A stretch of DNA of 64,000 bases, from the NCBI RefSeq assembly GCF_001590835.1, contig NZ_LTAQ01000001.1, positions 483,989-547,988 on the forward strand, written 5' to 3'. The stretch is from Bacillus gaemokensis. GTDB lineage: Bacteria > Bacillota > Bacilli > Bacillales > Bacillaceae_G. Under the pieces are notes generated by a model that was not told where the DNA came from, made no database searches, and saw nothing but the letters and a program-made list of their open reading frames with translations. Shown here piece after piece: positions 35,016 to 44,071 of the stretch; position 1 is the first letter of the stretch, and each line of letters starts with the position of its first letter. A program made the position numbers and the translations under genes.

Positions 35016-36050
35016 CTATATTGAATTCATCATTTGAAACATTGGCATAATCATCGCTAAATACATAAGTACAACAATGATGCCAATACACGTAAATAAA
35101 AACGGCTGAATCACAACTAAAATACGATTGATTTTTCCTTCCATTTTCTCAACTGTTAATTCACTATAATCTCCTAATTCTGTTGCTAAACCTCCATTTA
35201 CCTGTCCATGTGCTATTACATAGGATAGCTCACTTTCGTAGTAGCCACTTTTCATAATGATAGAATCTAGCTGTTCTCCTGCAATTAATCGTTCTTCAAT
35301 CCGGACAGCCTCATACTGAAAAAACGGATGATGCTTCTGTTCAATCATTAACGTAAGGGCTTCAAGTACGGACAAACCACCTTGTAGTAATCCGCTTAAT
35401 TGGACGGATAAATAATGAGAATTTGTTAAAATAAGAAATGTTTTAATAAGGGGAATTCGAATCATAATATTTACCCTTTGAATGGGAGGAAGTTTCTGCA
35501 GATAAAACACATACATACATGCTCCAAGAACAATGAAGAGAAAAAATCCACCTATCATATACGGAAGTATTTGCATAAAGGTCATAATTTGATCGGCAAA
35601 GGAAGTAGAGGAGGTGCGCATAGAGCTATATAAGGTTTCAAATTGAGGAAGCAAAACAAGATTGAATACAGCGAGAATCCCGATTAAAAAAAAGGATAAA
35701 AAAATCGGATAGCGCAGCACTTTCATCATATCCTTTTGATACTTATCTTTTCTATGAAGTAGTACACTTCCTTGCTTCAATGCAAACGAAACATCACCGT
35801 GCCGCTGGGCATAAAATAAGTAACTTAATATGTCTGGATGAAACATGAGTTGATGAAAAGCATCGTGTAAACTCTGTCCATTTTTTAGTTCTTCGGTAAT
35901 ACACTGGAGTTGTAGTCGTTTTTGAGGGGTTAATTGAAACTGCAGAAATTCTAGTGCTTGTAAAAGTGAATATCCTTTTTCTATTAATTCTCCAAGCCTT
36001 TTTAATAACAAAACTTGTTCATGTAATCGCCATCCTTTTCGTTTAAACAT
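35016..36050 (-). CDS. comGB: Competence membrane protein ComGB
   Basis: 344 residues from the third codon ATG (AGAGG 6 bases upstream; the first ATG touches the site). GspF/PilC-like inner membrane platform: two T2SSF domains and three transmembrane helices (about 110-135, 155-180 and 315-340). Anchors pseudopilus assembly. Overlaps comGA. Confidence 0.94.
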   Translation of the reverse strand: MFKRKGWRLHEQVLLLKRLGELIEKGYSLLQALEFLQFQLTPQKRLQLQCITEELKNGQSLHDAFHQLMFHPDILSYLFYAQRHGDVSFALKQGSVLLHRKDKYQKDMMKVLRYPIFLSFFLIGILAVFNLVLLPQFETLYSSMRTSSTSFADQIMTFMQILPYMIGGFFLFIVLGACMYVFYLQKLPPIQRVNIMIRIPLIKTFLILTNSHYLSVQLSGLLQGGLSVLEALTLMIEQKHHPFFQYEAVRIEERLIAGEQLDSIIMKSGYYESELSYVIAHGQVNGGLATELGDYSELTVEKMEGKINRILVVIQPFLFTCIGIIVVLMYLAMIMPMFQMMNSI

Positions 36051-37086
36051 AAACATCCTCTTCTAAAAATCCTAAAGCGTATCCTTTCCTTACCGATGAT
36101 TGTAAAGTTTCATACTTATAGGTTACATGTTCTCCATCTGCTTCCCGAATAGCTTGTTTTAATTCATGTCCATACAACAGCTCATAAATGCTCGCTTGCC
36201 TTACTTGACGCATCGCTTTACATAATGGAGAACATTTCCCTTTGCAAAATGGACATTTCAACTCAACAAGTCGCTGCGCCGCAACAGCCAATAGTGATTG
36301 CTCGATTTCTTGCCTTGTGATTCCATAGTCCATAAAACGTAACACAGCTCCTTTTGCATCATTCGTATGCAACGTTGTCATCACTAAATGCCCTGTTAAA
36401 CTTGCACGTACTGCTACTTTTGCTGTCTCTTCATCACGGATTTCACCGACTAAAATAATATCAGGATCATGGCGTAAAATTGCTTTTAAACCTGTTGTGT
36501 ATGTGATGCCTGCTTTTTCGTTAATTTGAATTTGTAATAAGCCATCCTTTCTTTTCTCAACTGGATCCTCAAGTGTAACAATCCGGCGCGTTTGTCCTTT
36601 TTTAGCTACTTCTAAAAGAGCGTACATTGTTGTTGTCTTTCCTGATCCAGTTGGTCCAGTAAAAACGAGTAATCCATGAGAATGATGCAAAAAAGAAAGA
36701 AGTGTTTTTGCTGAGCTTGGAAATAAAGAGAGGTGAGAAAGAGGCTGGACTGAGGCCTGGAGATGCAAACGAATAACGAGACTTTCTAAATAGACGGTAG
36801 GAAGTGTAGACAGTCGTAAATGAACTTCTTGTCCATCCATTTGTAAATATAATGAACCATTTTGTGGCTTTCGTCTTTCACCTATATCCATAGATGCTAA
36901 AAATTTAAAATGTGACACAAGTCTTTCTCCAAATTTTTTTCCAATACAATGCTTCGTTATTAAGTCTTTTCCTATACGCAACTGTATGACTGCATCTTCT
37001 TGCCGCGGCACAATATGTAAATCCGATGCTTGTGACGCACATGCTTCTTTCATAATTGTATTTGCAAAATGTTCAATACCATTCAT
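36043..37086 (-). CDS. comGA: Competence traffic ATPase ComGA
   Basis: 347 residues, PilB/GspE-type. Walker A GPTGSGKTTT at about 138-147, Asp box TLEDPVE, Walker B DIILVGEIRDEETA, and a C-terminal Cys cluster (CPFCKGKCSPLC) that may bind zinc. It powers pseudopilus assembly and is needed for DNA binding in competence. First gene of comGABCDEFG. ComK control is expected but I saw no convincing pair of K-boxes upstream. Confidence 0.96.
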   Translation of the reverse strand: MNGIEHFANTIMKEACASQASDLHIVPRQEDAVIQLRIGKDLITKHCIGKKFGERLVSHFKFLASMDIGERRKPQNGSLYLQMDGQEVHLRLSTLPTVYLESLVIRLHLQASVQPLSHLSLFPSSAKTLLSFLHHSHGLLVFTGPTGSGKTTTMYALLEVAKKGQTRRIVTLEDPVEKRKDGLLQIQINEKAGITYTTGLKAILRHDPDIILVGEIRDEETAKVAVRASLTGHLVMTTLHTNDAKGAVLRFMDYGITRQEIEQSLLAVAAQRLVELKCPFCKGKCSPLCKAMRQVRQASIYELLYGHELKQAIREADGEHVTYKYETLQSSVRKGYALGFLEEDVYV

Positions 37087-37290
37087 CGTTATCCCTCCTC
37101 ACTATGTATATATCATGAAGAACTCAAAAAGAAAAATAGTGAATTTTATGTTTTTACATACTTAAAAAGGAAAAATGTATTTGTGAAATTATGAACAATT
37201 TCTGAATTATTGTCTAAAATTACCTATACGCAACATTATCTGTATTATAATATTAATATCTTGGATAAAGTGATAAAGGTGGAGATCATC

Positions 37291-37986
37291 ATGGAACAAG
37301 CTTTAAAAATTACAGGTGTATTATCTGATCCAACTCGATATTATATTTATAAATATATTTCTCAAAAACATAATTCTGTAACTGTACAAGAAATTGCAGA
37401 TGAATTTAATATTCATCCAAACGTAGCACGTCTTCATTTATCAAAATTAGAAGATGTAAATATGTTGAAATCAGAGACAAAGAAAACAGGAAAAGGCGGA
37501 AGACCAAGCAGATTATATGCGTTATCTGAAGACTTAATCCAGCTGCAGTTCCCATTTCGCGATTATCAATTATTAGCAAAAATCGCTTTTAACTCATTAC
37601 TTAGTCTCGGTGCGGCTGGTGAAAAAGCACTATATGAAACAGGAAAACAATTCGGTAAGGAATTAATGGAACAACATGTACAGCGTCTAAATCTTGATGA
37701 AGGTGCATTAACATTAGAACAAAAAGTACAGATTGCAAAAGAAGCACTAGCAACTGCTGGTCTATCTCCTGCTTTTGAATTAAGTAAAGACGGTACACAA
37801 ATTTTCTATGATGTTCATAATTGTCCATTTAAGGAAGTTGCTGTTCATCATCCAGAAGAAATTTGCAATATGCATAGCGATATGATGCAGGGCATTTTTG
37901 AAATCCTATTCCCGAACATGGAACTAACACGACATGATAATTTATTAGACGGATGCAAATCTTGTAACTATAAAGTTCAACTATAA
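37291..37986 (+). CDS. Helix-turn-helix regulator with C-terminal Cys cluster
   Basis: 231 residues; ATG 37291 follows AAAGGTGGAG. N-terminal winged helix (SDPTRYYIYKYI, VTVQEIADEFNIHPNVARLHLSKL), then a middle helical domain and a C-terminal region with four Cys (HNCPFKEV, EEICNMH, DGCKSCNY). This arrangement resembles DeoR/SufR-type regulators that hold an Fe-S cluster or metal, but no metal is proven. Divergent from comGA. Target genes unknown. Confidence 0.8.
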   Translation: MEQALKITGVLSDPTRYYIYKYISQKHNSVTVQEIADEFNIHPNVARLHLSKLEDVNMLKSETKKTGKGGRPSRLYALSEDLIQLQFPFRDYQLLAKIAFNSLLSLGAAGEKALYETGKQFGKELMEQHVQRLNLDEGALTLEQKVQIAKEALATAGLSPAFELSKDGTQIFYDVHNCPFKEVAVHHPEEICNMHSDMMQGIFEILFPNMELTRHDNLLDGCKSCNYKVQL

Positions 37987-38009
37987 CTGCTTTCACATGA
38001 AAATGTGTC

Positions 38010-38047
38010 AAAAGGAAGTCAATTACATTTGACCTCCTTTTCTTTTT
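38010..38047 (+). terminator. Terminator of the HTH regulator
   Basis: AAAAGGAAGTCAA / TTGACCTCCTTTT arms (one mismatch) followed by CTTTTT, 24 bases after the stop. Confidence 0.85.
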
Positions 38048-38124
38048 CCGCAAATATTTACAATAGTAAGAAAAATAAACTATAATGGATAGAGGTTTAC
38101 TTTTTTAGAAAAGGGGGGAATTGC

Positions 38125-38367
38125 ATGGAGCGCATGTTTCGCGTTCTCGGCTTTTGGACTGGAATTTTCGCAGTTATGTTTTACTTAGGGGATATGTACG
38201 CAACTGCATTATTATTTTTAGGACAAACTGGATTCTTTGTACTTTTAAGTTATTTAAAATTAACAGAGCGTATGTATATATACGTATTTGGGGCATATTT
38301 AACTGTTTTCTTCATTGGATTTACATACTATACAACATTTTTACTTGTCCCTGGCGCTGGGCATTAA
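38125..38367 (+). CDS. yqgY: DUF2626 family membrane protein YqgY
   Basis: 80 residues after AAAAGGGGGG. Two to three hydrophobic helices (MFRVLGFWTGIFAVMFYLGD, then 25-43 and 50-72). Size and place near the comG-yqg boundary match YqgY. Function unknown. Confidence 0.85.
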   Translation: MERMFRVLGFWTGIFAVMFYLGDMYATALLFLGQTGFFVLLSYLKLTERMYIYVFGAYLTVFFIGFTYYTTFLLVPGAGH

Positions 38368-38393
38368 AAAGATGGCAATTTGCCATCTTTTTT
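38366..38393 (+). terminator. Terminator of yqgY
   Basis: AAAGATGGCAA / TTGCCATCTTT arms then T7; starts at the stop codon. Confidence 0.88.
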
Positions 38394-38413
38394 TATTTTT
38401 CTTAATCACCTAG

Positions 38414-38442
38414 TTGACTTATAGGTTTTCTTGAAATATATT
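38414..38442 (+). promoter_or_regulatory. Promoter of tcyP
   Basis: TTGACT (38414-38419), 17-base spacer, TATATT (38437-38442), 33 bases before the tcyP start. The leader is too short to hold an S-box. Confidence 0.65.
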
Positions 38443-38475
38443 TTATATAACAGATTGGAATTAGGGGGAATAAAC

Positions 38476-39870
38476 ATGAATACACTGCTAGTCGGAATTA
38501 ACATTGCGGTCATGCTCATATTAGTCGGCGTATTATACTATATGCAACGTAAGCATGTATCTTTTAATAAACGCGTATTTATAGCTTTAGGAGTCGGAAT
38601 TACATTCGGTCTTATCTTACAATTTATCTATGAGCCTACTTCTCAAGTCATCATCGATTCAAATAATTGGTTTAGCTTAATCGGTAACGGTTATGTGAAG
38701 TTGCTACAAATGATTGTTATGCCACTGATTTTAGTTTCTATTATCTCAGCATTTACGAAGTTAAAATTAACAAAAAATCTTGGTAAAATTAGCGGACTTA
38801 TTATTGGAATTTTAATTCTTACAACTGGCATTGCTGCGGCAGTTGGGATCGCAGCAAGTGCAGGATTTGATGTTCAAGCAACTGGTTTACAACAAGGTGA
38901 TGCAGAGTCAGCTCGCCTAAAATTAGTGGAAGAGAAATTTACTTCTATTGAAAAAACACCAGTTCCACAAAAATTATTAGAATTATTACCTACAAATCCG
39001 TTTCTTGATTTAACAGGTGCACGTCCAACATCAACAATTTCTGTCGTAATCTTTGCTGCATTTATCGGAATCGCCTTTATAGGAGTGAAAAGAAAGTATC
39101 CAGAACAAGCAGAGTTATTTAAAAAGATGCTTGATGCTGTCTATGCAATTGTAATGCGTATGGTAACGTTAATTTTACGTCTTACTCCATACGGCGTATT
39201 AGCTCTTATGACAAAAACAGTCGCTGGTAGTGATGTAAGTGCCATTTTAAAACTCGGTAACTTTGTTCTAGCATCTTATGTAGCACTTATCGTTATGTTT
39301 ATTATTCACTTATTATTAATTGCTCTATCTGGTTTAAACCCAATTCAATATTTGAAAAAGGTATTCCCAGTATTAACATTCGCTTTCACTTCTCGCTCTA
39401 GTGCTGGTGCAATGCCATTAAATATTGAAGCTCAAAAAGAAAAACTTGGTATTTCAGAAGGAATCGCAAACTTTGCCGCTTCCTTCGGGGTATCTATCGG
39501 TCAAAACGGTTGCGCAGGTATTTATCCAGCTATGCTTGCAATGATGGTCGCTCCAACGGTAGGAATTGATCCATTACAACCACAATTTATTTTAACTTTA
39601 ATCGCTGTTGTCGCTGTTAGCTCATTCGGTGTTGCCGGCGTAGGTGGCGGTGCAACATTCGCTGCTTTAATCGTACTTTCTACAATGAACTTACCAATTG
39701 GTATTGTCGCTCTTGTTATCTCTGTTGAACCATTAATTGATATGGGTCGTACAGCTCTAAACGTAAGTGGTTCAATGACAGCAGGTCTTATTTCTAGTAA
39801 ATGGCTTGGTGAACTTGATCATGATACGTATAATCAAGATGATGTGAAAAGCGAGGAAGTTGCGTCGTAA
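38476..39870 (+). CDS. tcyP: L-cystine symporter TcyP
   Basis: 464 residues from the ATG with GGGGG 7 bases upstream. Dicarboxylate/amino acid:cation symporter fold: hairpin signature AFTSRSSAGAMPLNIEAQKE (serine-rich), NGCAGIYPAM, and GVAGVGGGATFAA before the last helices (DMGRTALNVSGS). Same length and motifs as B. subtilis TcyP, the main high-affinity cystine importer. It sits within 12 kb of the methionine and cysteine genes. Confidence 0.94.
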   Translation: MNTLLVGINIAVMLILVGVLYYMQRKHVSFNKRVFIALGVGITFGLILQFIYEPTSQVIIDSNNWFSLIGNGYVKLLQMIVMPLILVSIISAFTKLKLTKNLGKISGLIIGILILTTGIAAAVGIAASAGFDVQATGLQQGDAESARLKLVEEKFTSIEKTPVPQKLLELLPTNPFLDLTGARPTSTISVVIFAAFIGIAFIGVKRKYPEQAELFKKMLDAVYAIVMRMVTLILRLTPYGVLALMTKTVAGSDVSAILKLGNFVLASYVALIVMFIIHLLLIALSGLNPIQYLKKVFPVLTFAFTSRSSAGAMPLNIEAQKEKLGISEGIANFAASFGVSIGQNGCAGIYPAMLAMMVAPTVGIDPLQPQFILTLIAVVAVSSFGVAGVGGGATFAALIVLSTMNLPIGIVALVISVEPLIDMGRTALNVSGSMTAGLISSKWLGELDHDTYNQDDVKSEEVAS

Positions 39871-39880
39871 TACTAAATAC

Positions 39881-39922
39881 AAAAAAGCCCTAACATATGT
39901 AACTACTATGTTAGGGCTTTTC
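39881..39922. terminator. Bidirectional terminator after tcyP
   Basis: AAAAAAGCCCTAACATA / TATGTTAGGGCTTTT arms with a 9-base loop; ends tcyP and the convergent unit at 39926-41552. Confidence 0.88.
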
Positions 39923-39925
39923 ACA

Positions 39926-40069
39926 TTAATCTCCCAAAGCAAATACTAAGCAATTGTTGCTTAATGCTTCTACACATAAGTTGTATAACTCTTTGGCAAA
40001 TTGTATGATATCCGGCTCATTATAATCTTTTATAAGAATTTCAGACCTATTCTTAAATACGATATTCAA
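39926..40069 (-). CDS. Possible small protein downstream of the HD gene, 47 residues
   Basis: TTG at 40067-40069 overlaps the HD gene stop (TTGA). The frame reads LNIVFKNRSEILIKDYNEPD, then IQFAKELYNLCVEALSNNCL and ends VFALGD. Amphipathic helix-like and free of stops, directly before the shared terminator, so probably translated by coupling; alternatively a remnant. Weak ribosome site. Confidence 0.35.
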   Translation of the reverse strand: MNIVFKNRSEILIKDYNEPDIIQFAKELYNLCVEALSNNCLVFALGD

Positions 40070-40707
40070 TACCCTATATCAGCATAAATAGATTTCTCCA
40101 CTTCCGGAAGAAGTCTGTATACACTCATTCCGATTAAAGATTCTATTTCTTTTTTAATTTCATAAAAACCTTTCCAATGGATAGAAGTATGGACATTAGT
40201 ACCATGCCTCAATCCAACTGAAATCAATCTTTTTTCAAGTGTAGTAAATCCCTTTTCATCAGCTAATGCATCACAAAGAGTAATTACTTTATCATATAGA
40301 TCATAGTTACTATTCTCATTTAATATCTCTACAAGTTTCATCTTCATATCAGAGGGGACAAGACTCCAATTAGCCGCTATTTCTATATTCTTATTCCTAC
40401 AAGGAAATGAATGTGTTACACATTTAATTGCATTCCCTCTAAATCCCAATTGATCTAAGTACATGTATCCATCATAAGAATGTATAACAGACTTAGTAAA
40501 ACCTTTATATCTCCCTATATCATGAAGAAGTCCAGCATTATAAGCCAAATTATGGTCCAAATCACATCCTTGTTTCCTAAGTTCTAAGATTATGTATTCA
40601 GTAGCCTTAGCAACGTTTATCGAATGTTCATACCAGGGACCAGGATTTTGTTGATACGCACGTCCCAATAATTCTTGTGCATACACTCTATCCATGATAT
40701 ATTCCAT
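40066..40707 (-). CDS. HD domain phosphohydrolase
   Basis: 213 residues; ATG 40707 or the adjacent ATG 40710 both follow AAGGGGTGAT. HD-type metal site: His28 in WYEHSINVAK, His62-Asp63 in AGLLHDIGRYKG, and a later Asp in LCDALADEKG. Such proteins cleave phosphoester bonds in nucleotides or related metabolites. The substrate is unknown. Transcribed with the upstream nucleotidyltransferase-like gene (20-base gap), absent from the usual yqg order, so likely a horizontally acquired or group-specific unit. Confidence 0.75.
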   Translation of the reverse strand: MEYIMDRVYAQELLGRAYQQNPGPWYEHSINVAKATEYIILELRKQGCDLDHNLAYNAGLLHDIGRYKGFTKSVIHSYDGYMYLDQLGFRGNAIKCVTHSFPCRNKNIEIAANWSLVPSDMKMKLVEILNENSNYDLYDKVITLCDALADEKGFTTLEKRLISVGLRHGTNVHTSIHWKGFYEIKKEIESLIGMSVYRLLPEVEKSIYADIGY

Positions 40708-40727
40708 CATATCACCCCTTGTAATAA

Positions 40728-41552
40728 TTACTTCGCATGTCTAATCTGTTTCTTTTGCTCACAAAGATCTAATTCAGGAATGTGTGTATCAGCCAAAATC
40801 AGTACTTCTTCGATTAATACTTCCAAGTCCCTTACACTATCTTCTGGATTTCCCATCAGGATATTCGTCATTCGCTCATAAAGATTTTCAGGTTTTATTG
40901 TCATTCGTTCAATATTAAAAGGCATCCATTTAAATGCAGGGTGATGCACATACATTTTATTAAGACCGAATAAAACACCAAATACATTCTTTTGTACTTC
41001 ACACATTACATCGCATAGCATAAGCCAATCTTTTCGTTTTAAAAGTGCCTCACGGTTATTCCAGCGATTACTTAGCAGAAGGTTCTCTGCAATCATCTGT
41101 TTGGAAAGTTCTAAAGGATATTCTGTGACCCTATCTTTTAGCTTTCTAATTTTGTCTTCTCCATACAAACTCACACCATCGTGAATGGAAGCTACAATGC
41201 ATTGTTTATCATAATCAGTTTCATACTTGTCCACCACATCTGAAATAAAACTTTCAACCGTTACCGATAAAAAGTTACTTATTTCTAATTTAATCCCATC
41301 TTTCGTCAAATAAGATTCAGACCACTCTTCCTCTTCATACGGATGATACGACAAAATAGTTCCGCAAACATCTTTAATGGGTGCTTCACGGTCGTCATCT
41401 TCTGGTGGTGTTGACCATAAAATGTGTAATTCTATATCTGAATGTTCATCTTGCCAGTTTCTTGATACGGATCCAGCTAAAAGAATTGTATCTATTTTGG
41501 GATTTTGTTTATAAATGTCTACCATCTCTTTTGCTTTTTGCATTAAGTTCAT
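40728..41552 (-). CDS. Nucleotidyltransferase-fold protein
   Basis: 274 residues. The N-terminal motif LLAGSVSRNWQDEHSDIELHI (shown here as Gly27-Ser28 ... Asp39, Glu41) is the GS-x10-D-x-(D/E) metal site of the pol-beta-like nucleotidyltransferases, with KLEIS about 50 residues later as the possible third carboxylate. The C-terminal part is helical. Related enzymes nucleotidylate antibiotics, tRNA or proteins. The acceptor is unknown. Paired with an HD phosphohydrolase. Confidence 0.7.
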   Translation of the reverse strand: MNLMQKAKEMVDIYKQNPKIDTILLAGSVSRNWQDEHSDIELHILWSTPPEDDDREAPIKDVCGTILSYHPYEEEEWSESYLTKDGIKLEISNFLSVTVESFISDVVDKYETDYDKQCIVASIHDGVSLYGEDKIRKLKDRVTEYPLELSKQMIAENLLLSNRWNNREALLKRKDWLMLCDVMCEVQKNVFGVLFGLNKMYVHHPAFKWMPFNIERMTIKPENLYERMTNILMGNPEDSVRDLEVLIEEVLILADTHIPELDLCEQKKQIRHAK

Positions 41553-41685
41553 TTAAGTTCCTCCACGTTTGATTGAACCTTTACATATTTTACTTTGCCA
41601 TTATTACACTATTTCTATTTATAGATTAATAGGAATTTATTACTATATCAATTTACTTTTTCATTTTTCACAAAACTCTTTCAAT

Positions 41686-41733
41686 AAAAAAGAGGATATA
41701 TACCTTGGAATAAAGGTAGTATCCTCTTTTTTT
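41686..41733. terminator. Bidirectional hairpin terminator
   Basis: AAAAAAGAGGATA / TATCCTCTTTTTT arms with an inner ATACCTT / AAGGTA stem. It follows the gene at 41776-41991 on the minus strand and precedes the nucleotidyltransferase unit. Confidence 0.75.
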
Positions 41734-41775
41734 CTATTGATTTCTATCAAAATTTCCTTTCACAGCCCGTCCTTT

Positions 41776-41991
41776 TTACAAATAGCCATTCTGCTCACAC
41801 CATTCATGAAATTGCCGCACATCTACCCCTACTAAGACAATATCTTTTAATTCCACATCTATCATTTGATCGTCAATCACAATAATAAAATTTTGCCCTT
41901 CTTGTTTTCCTTTTTGCTTTACAATTCCAATTCGGTTCCTGTGCGGTCCATCTTTTACGTATGCTTTTTGCCCTGTAATATCAAAATTCAA
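41776..41991 (-). CDS. Hypothetical protein, 71 residues
   Basis: TTG at 41991 (8 bases after AGAGG) is preferred to GTG 42000, which overlaps that site. Basic Gly-rich start (MNFDITGQKAYVKDGPHRNRIGIVKQKGK) then beta strands DQMIDVELKDIVLVG; resembles a small KOW/SH3-like barrel. Function unknown. Confidence 0.6.
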   Translation of the reverse strand: MNFDITGQKAYVKDGPHRNRIGIVKQKGKQEGQNFIIVIDDQMIDVELKDIVLVGVDVRQFHEWCEQNGYL

Positions 41992-42174
41992 GATTCTCAC
42001 CTCTTTTACTGCGCTCCAATCGGAAATACTACCTCCTCTTCGGAAAATTTCCTTTCATTGCACTATTTCTGTATATATATGATGAAACAGTAAAAGAGTC
42101 CTTCCTTTATTACAATTATTTTTTCTTTGTGTCATTTTTATAAATTATACGTAAAGATTACGCAAACAAGTACT

Positions 42175-42188
42175 TGAAAACGCTTTCT
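42175..42188. promoter_or_regulatory. cre site candidate (CcpA operator)
   Basis: TGAAAACGCTTTCT fits the cre pattern TGWAARCGYTWNCW. It overlaps the region 16 bases before a TATAAT at 42205-42210, upstream of the gene at 42243. Confidence 0.5.
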
Positions 42189-42242
42189 CGAACTTATTTC
42201 ATGTTATAATAGAGAAGCAGAACTTCGTAAAGAGGGAGAAAA

Positions 42243-42554
42243 ATGGATATAACAATTATTACAAAAGTAATCGAATCATTAAAATCATATGGATTTCAAG
42301 ACGTAACATACTGCGAAGACACAAAACAATTCTTATTTCATAACCATACAGATATCATGAGCGGCTATGCGGAAATCACATATAGCAGTCAATTTGAAAA
42401 GTTTAATGTGCAAATTCACCCAATTGAAACGCACCATCAAGCAGAGTTACAAGAAGTTGAAAAGCACATTCAATCTTGTATACGAAAAGTTGAGTATTTG
42501 AATGCGCTTCTCACAGGACAAAAGAAATTAACTGACAAAATTATTGTTATGTAA
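42243..42554 (+). CDS. Hypothetical protein, 103 residues
   Basis: GAGGGAG upstream of the ATG. Soluble, with an N-terminal helix, a His-rich middle (FHNHTDIM, IETHHQAELQ) and a C-terminal helical part. No motif recognised. TATAAT at 42205-42210 and a cre-like site suggest carbon catabolite control. Confidence 0.6.
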   Translation: MDITIITKVIESLKSYGFQDVTYCEDTKQFLFHNHTDIMSGYAEITYSSQFEKFNVQIHPIETHHQAELQEVEKHIQSCIRKVEYLNALLTGQKKLTDKIIVM

Positions 42555-42587
42555 AAAAAGAACGTGATGATCACGTTCTTTTTTACT
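42554..42587. terminator. Bidirectional terminator
   Basis: AAAAAAGAACGTGAT / ATCACGTTCTTTTTT arms; ends the gene at 42243-42554 and the minus-strand operon starting at 44449. Confidence 0.9.
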
Positions 42588-42588
42588 A

Positions 42589-43077
42589 TTATATACTCAT
42601 CTTCTCTTTCAATTGTAAACCCGTAACAGACTCTAATACATCTATCGCTTCTCCAATTGTCATATCAAAAATTGCCTTATCTTCTACATGTGGAAACTGT
42701 CTGAAACGTTTTTCTAGCATTTTCACTGAATCCGATGTAAATACTGCACTGTCAATACCAAACTCAGTTTCAAGAAGAACGATCCAATCTAGAATATGAA
42801 ATCCTAATCCATTTACAAATGAAATTAACTTTTCTTCAGGTTGCGAAGATAAGAATACGTGACGTTCCATTTCACTGAAAAGTTCTTCTCCTAAAATTTC
42901 CGCAAGCTCTTCATCATGTTCACGATTTACAATTTCGTCATATCCGTAATCATCTACAATCTCTTCTACTTCTTCCCCGTCCATACAAAGTAACTGAATG
43001 CGAAGTGCACCTTTTTTAAATTCACTTTTTTGTACAACTTCTAAGAAGCTTGTTTCCCATCCTTGTTCTAATTTCAT
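42589..43077 (-). CDS. Acidic hypothetical protein, 162 residues
   Basis: Strongly acidic (EEVEEIVDDYGYDEIVNREH-type stretches), no signal peptide or membrane helix. It is the third gene of an operon with the HD phosphohydrolase (13-base gap) and the deoxyribosyltransferase-like gene. Family not recognised; it could be a binding partner. Confidence 0.6.
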   Translation of the reverse strand: MKLEQGWETSFLEVVQKSEFKKGALRIQLLCMDGEEVEEIVDDYGYDEIVNREHDEELAEILGEELFSEMERHVFLSSQPEEKLISFVNGLGFHILDWIVLLETEFGIDSAVFTSDSVKMLEKRFRQFPHVEDKAIFDMTIGEAIDVLESVTGLQLKEKMSI

Positions 43078-43090
43078 GTTTATAACTCCT

Positions 43091-44068
43091 TTATACCTGT
43101 TTTATTTTCAAATATATACTTTGATTGAATTTTTCTTTCGCTTTTTGATTACACAACCTCACATGTTCAGATAAGCTAGATGCCTTATACATTTTACCAT
43201 TCATATGCACAAGCGGATCGATTAATCGTTCTTTACCACCTGTATAACAAATATCATAATCCTGTTCATTCTCTTCTAATACTACCTTTTCATGCAAAGT
43301 AGACAACAACCTAGTTATCTCTTCATCCTGACAATTTTTTAATTTTTGGAACAGCGTCTCATCATCGAACAAAAAATCCGCAGTATGTATCACATGGTTT
43401 TCTAACGCAAGTTGCAACACATTTGTTAATACGTAATAACTATAAGAACCTAATGGATGTAGAAAAAAATCGATCGTTTCTTTATAGTACACTTCTGTAA
43501 ACCACTCTGCAGCTTCTATTGTACGCAGACAAATTTGGTCTTCCTGAACAATTAATTCATCTAAAAATGTACATACCTCTTTTTTCGAAATCATTCCATA
43601 TGTATATAAATCACGAAGTGTATAATCGATTCGATCGACACATAGAGCTGGTAATGGTTGTTCCAACAGCATCCATTGTTCCCAGTTTTGAAGTATTTTA
43701 GAATTATACCCATACTTTTGTAAAATGAATGGGATATCCGACTTTTCAATAACTGTATCAAAGATAAGTTCATGATAGTCTTCATCTTTATGATGTAATA
43801 CCCGATCTACAACGTGCGAAAAAGCAGTATGTGATACATCGTGGAGTAATGCCGCAATTTGCTCTGCTTCACTCCCACCCAGCCTTTTCACAAGAAGCAT
43901 AACTCCAATTGAATGCTCATAACGAGTTACATTCCACTTTGGATTTACTAAAAAACTCGCACCAACTTGATGAACCTTTTTTAACCTTTGCATAGCTTCT
44001 GTTTGCAATAGTTCTTCTAGTACGCCGTCTATTTCAAAATTACCGTATATCGTATCATAAATCTGCAT
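43091..44068 (-). CDS. HD domain phosphohydrolase, dNTPase-like
   Basis: 325 residues. SAMHD1/dGTPase-like HD motif: His52 in RYEHSIGVM, His76-Asp77 in ALLHDVSHTAFSH and Asp144 in CVDRIDYTLRD, where the substrate-metal segment sits. N-terminal DTIYGNFEIDG resembles dNTP phosphohydrolase relatives. Substrate unproven. Three bases after the deoxyribosyltransferase-like gene. Confidence 0.82.
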   Translation of the reverse strand: MQIYDTIYGNFEIDGVLEELLQTEAMQRLKKVHQVGASFLVNPKWNVTRYEHSIGVMLLVKRLGGSEAEQIAALLHDVSHTAFSHVVDRVLHHKDEDYHELIFDTVIEKSDIPFILQKYGYNSKILQNWEQWMLLEQPLPALCVDRIDYTLRDLYTYGMISKKEVCTFLDELIVQEDQICLRTIEAAEWFTEVYYKETIDFFLHPLGSYSYYVLTNVLQLALENHVIHTADFLFDDETLFQKLKNCQDEEITRLLSTLHEKVVLEENEQDYDICYTGGKERLIDPLVHMNGKMYKASSLSEHVRLCNQKAKEKFNQSIYLKIKQV

Positions 44069-44071
44069 GAC

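Noticed and set aside
37130-37190. Possible ComK K-boxes upstream of comGA
   Set aside because: Only single imperfect AAAA-N5-TTTT matches in very AT-rich DNA; no correctly spaced pair.
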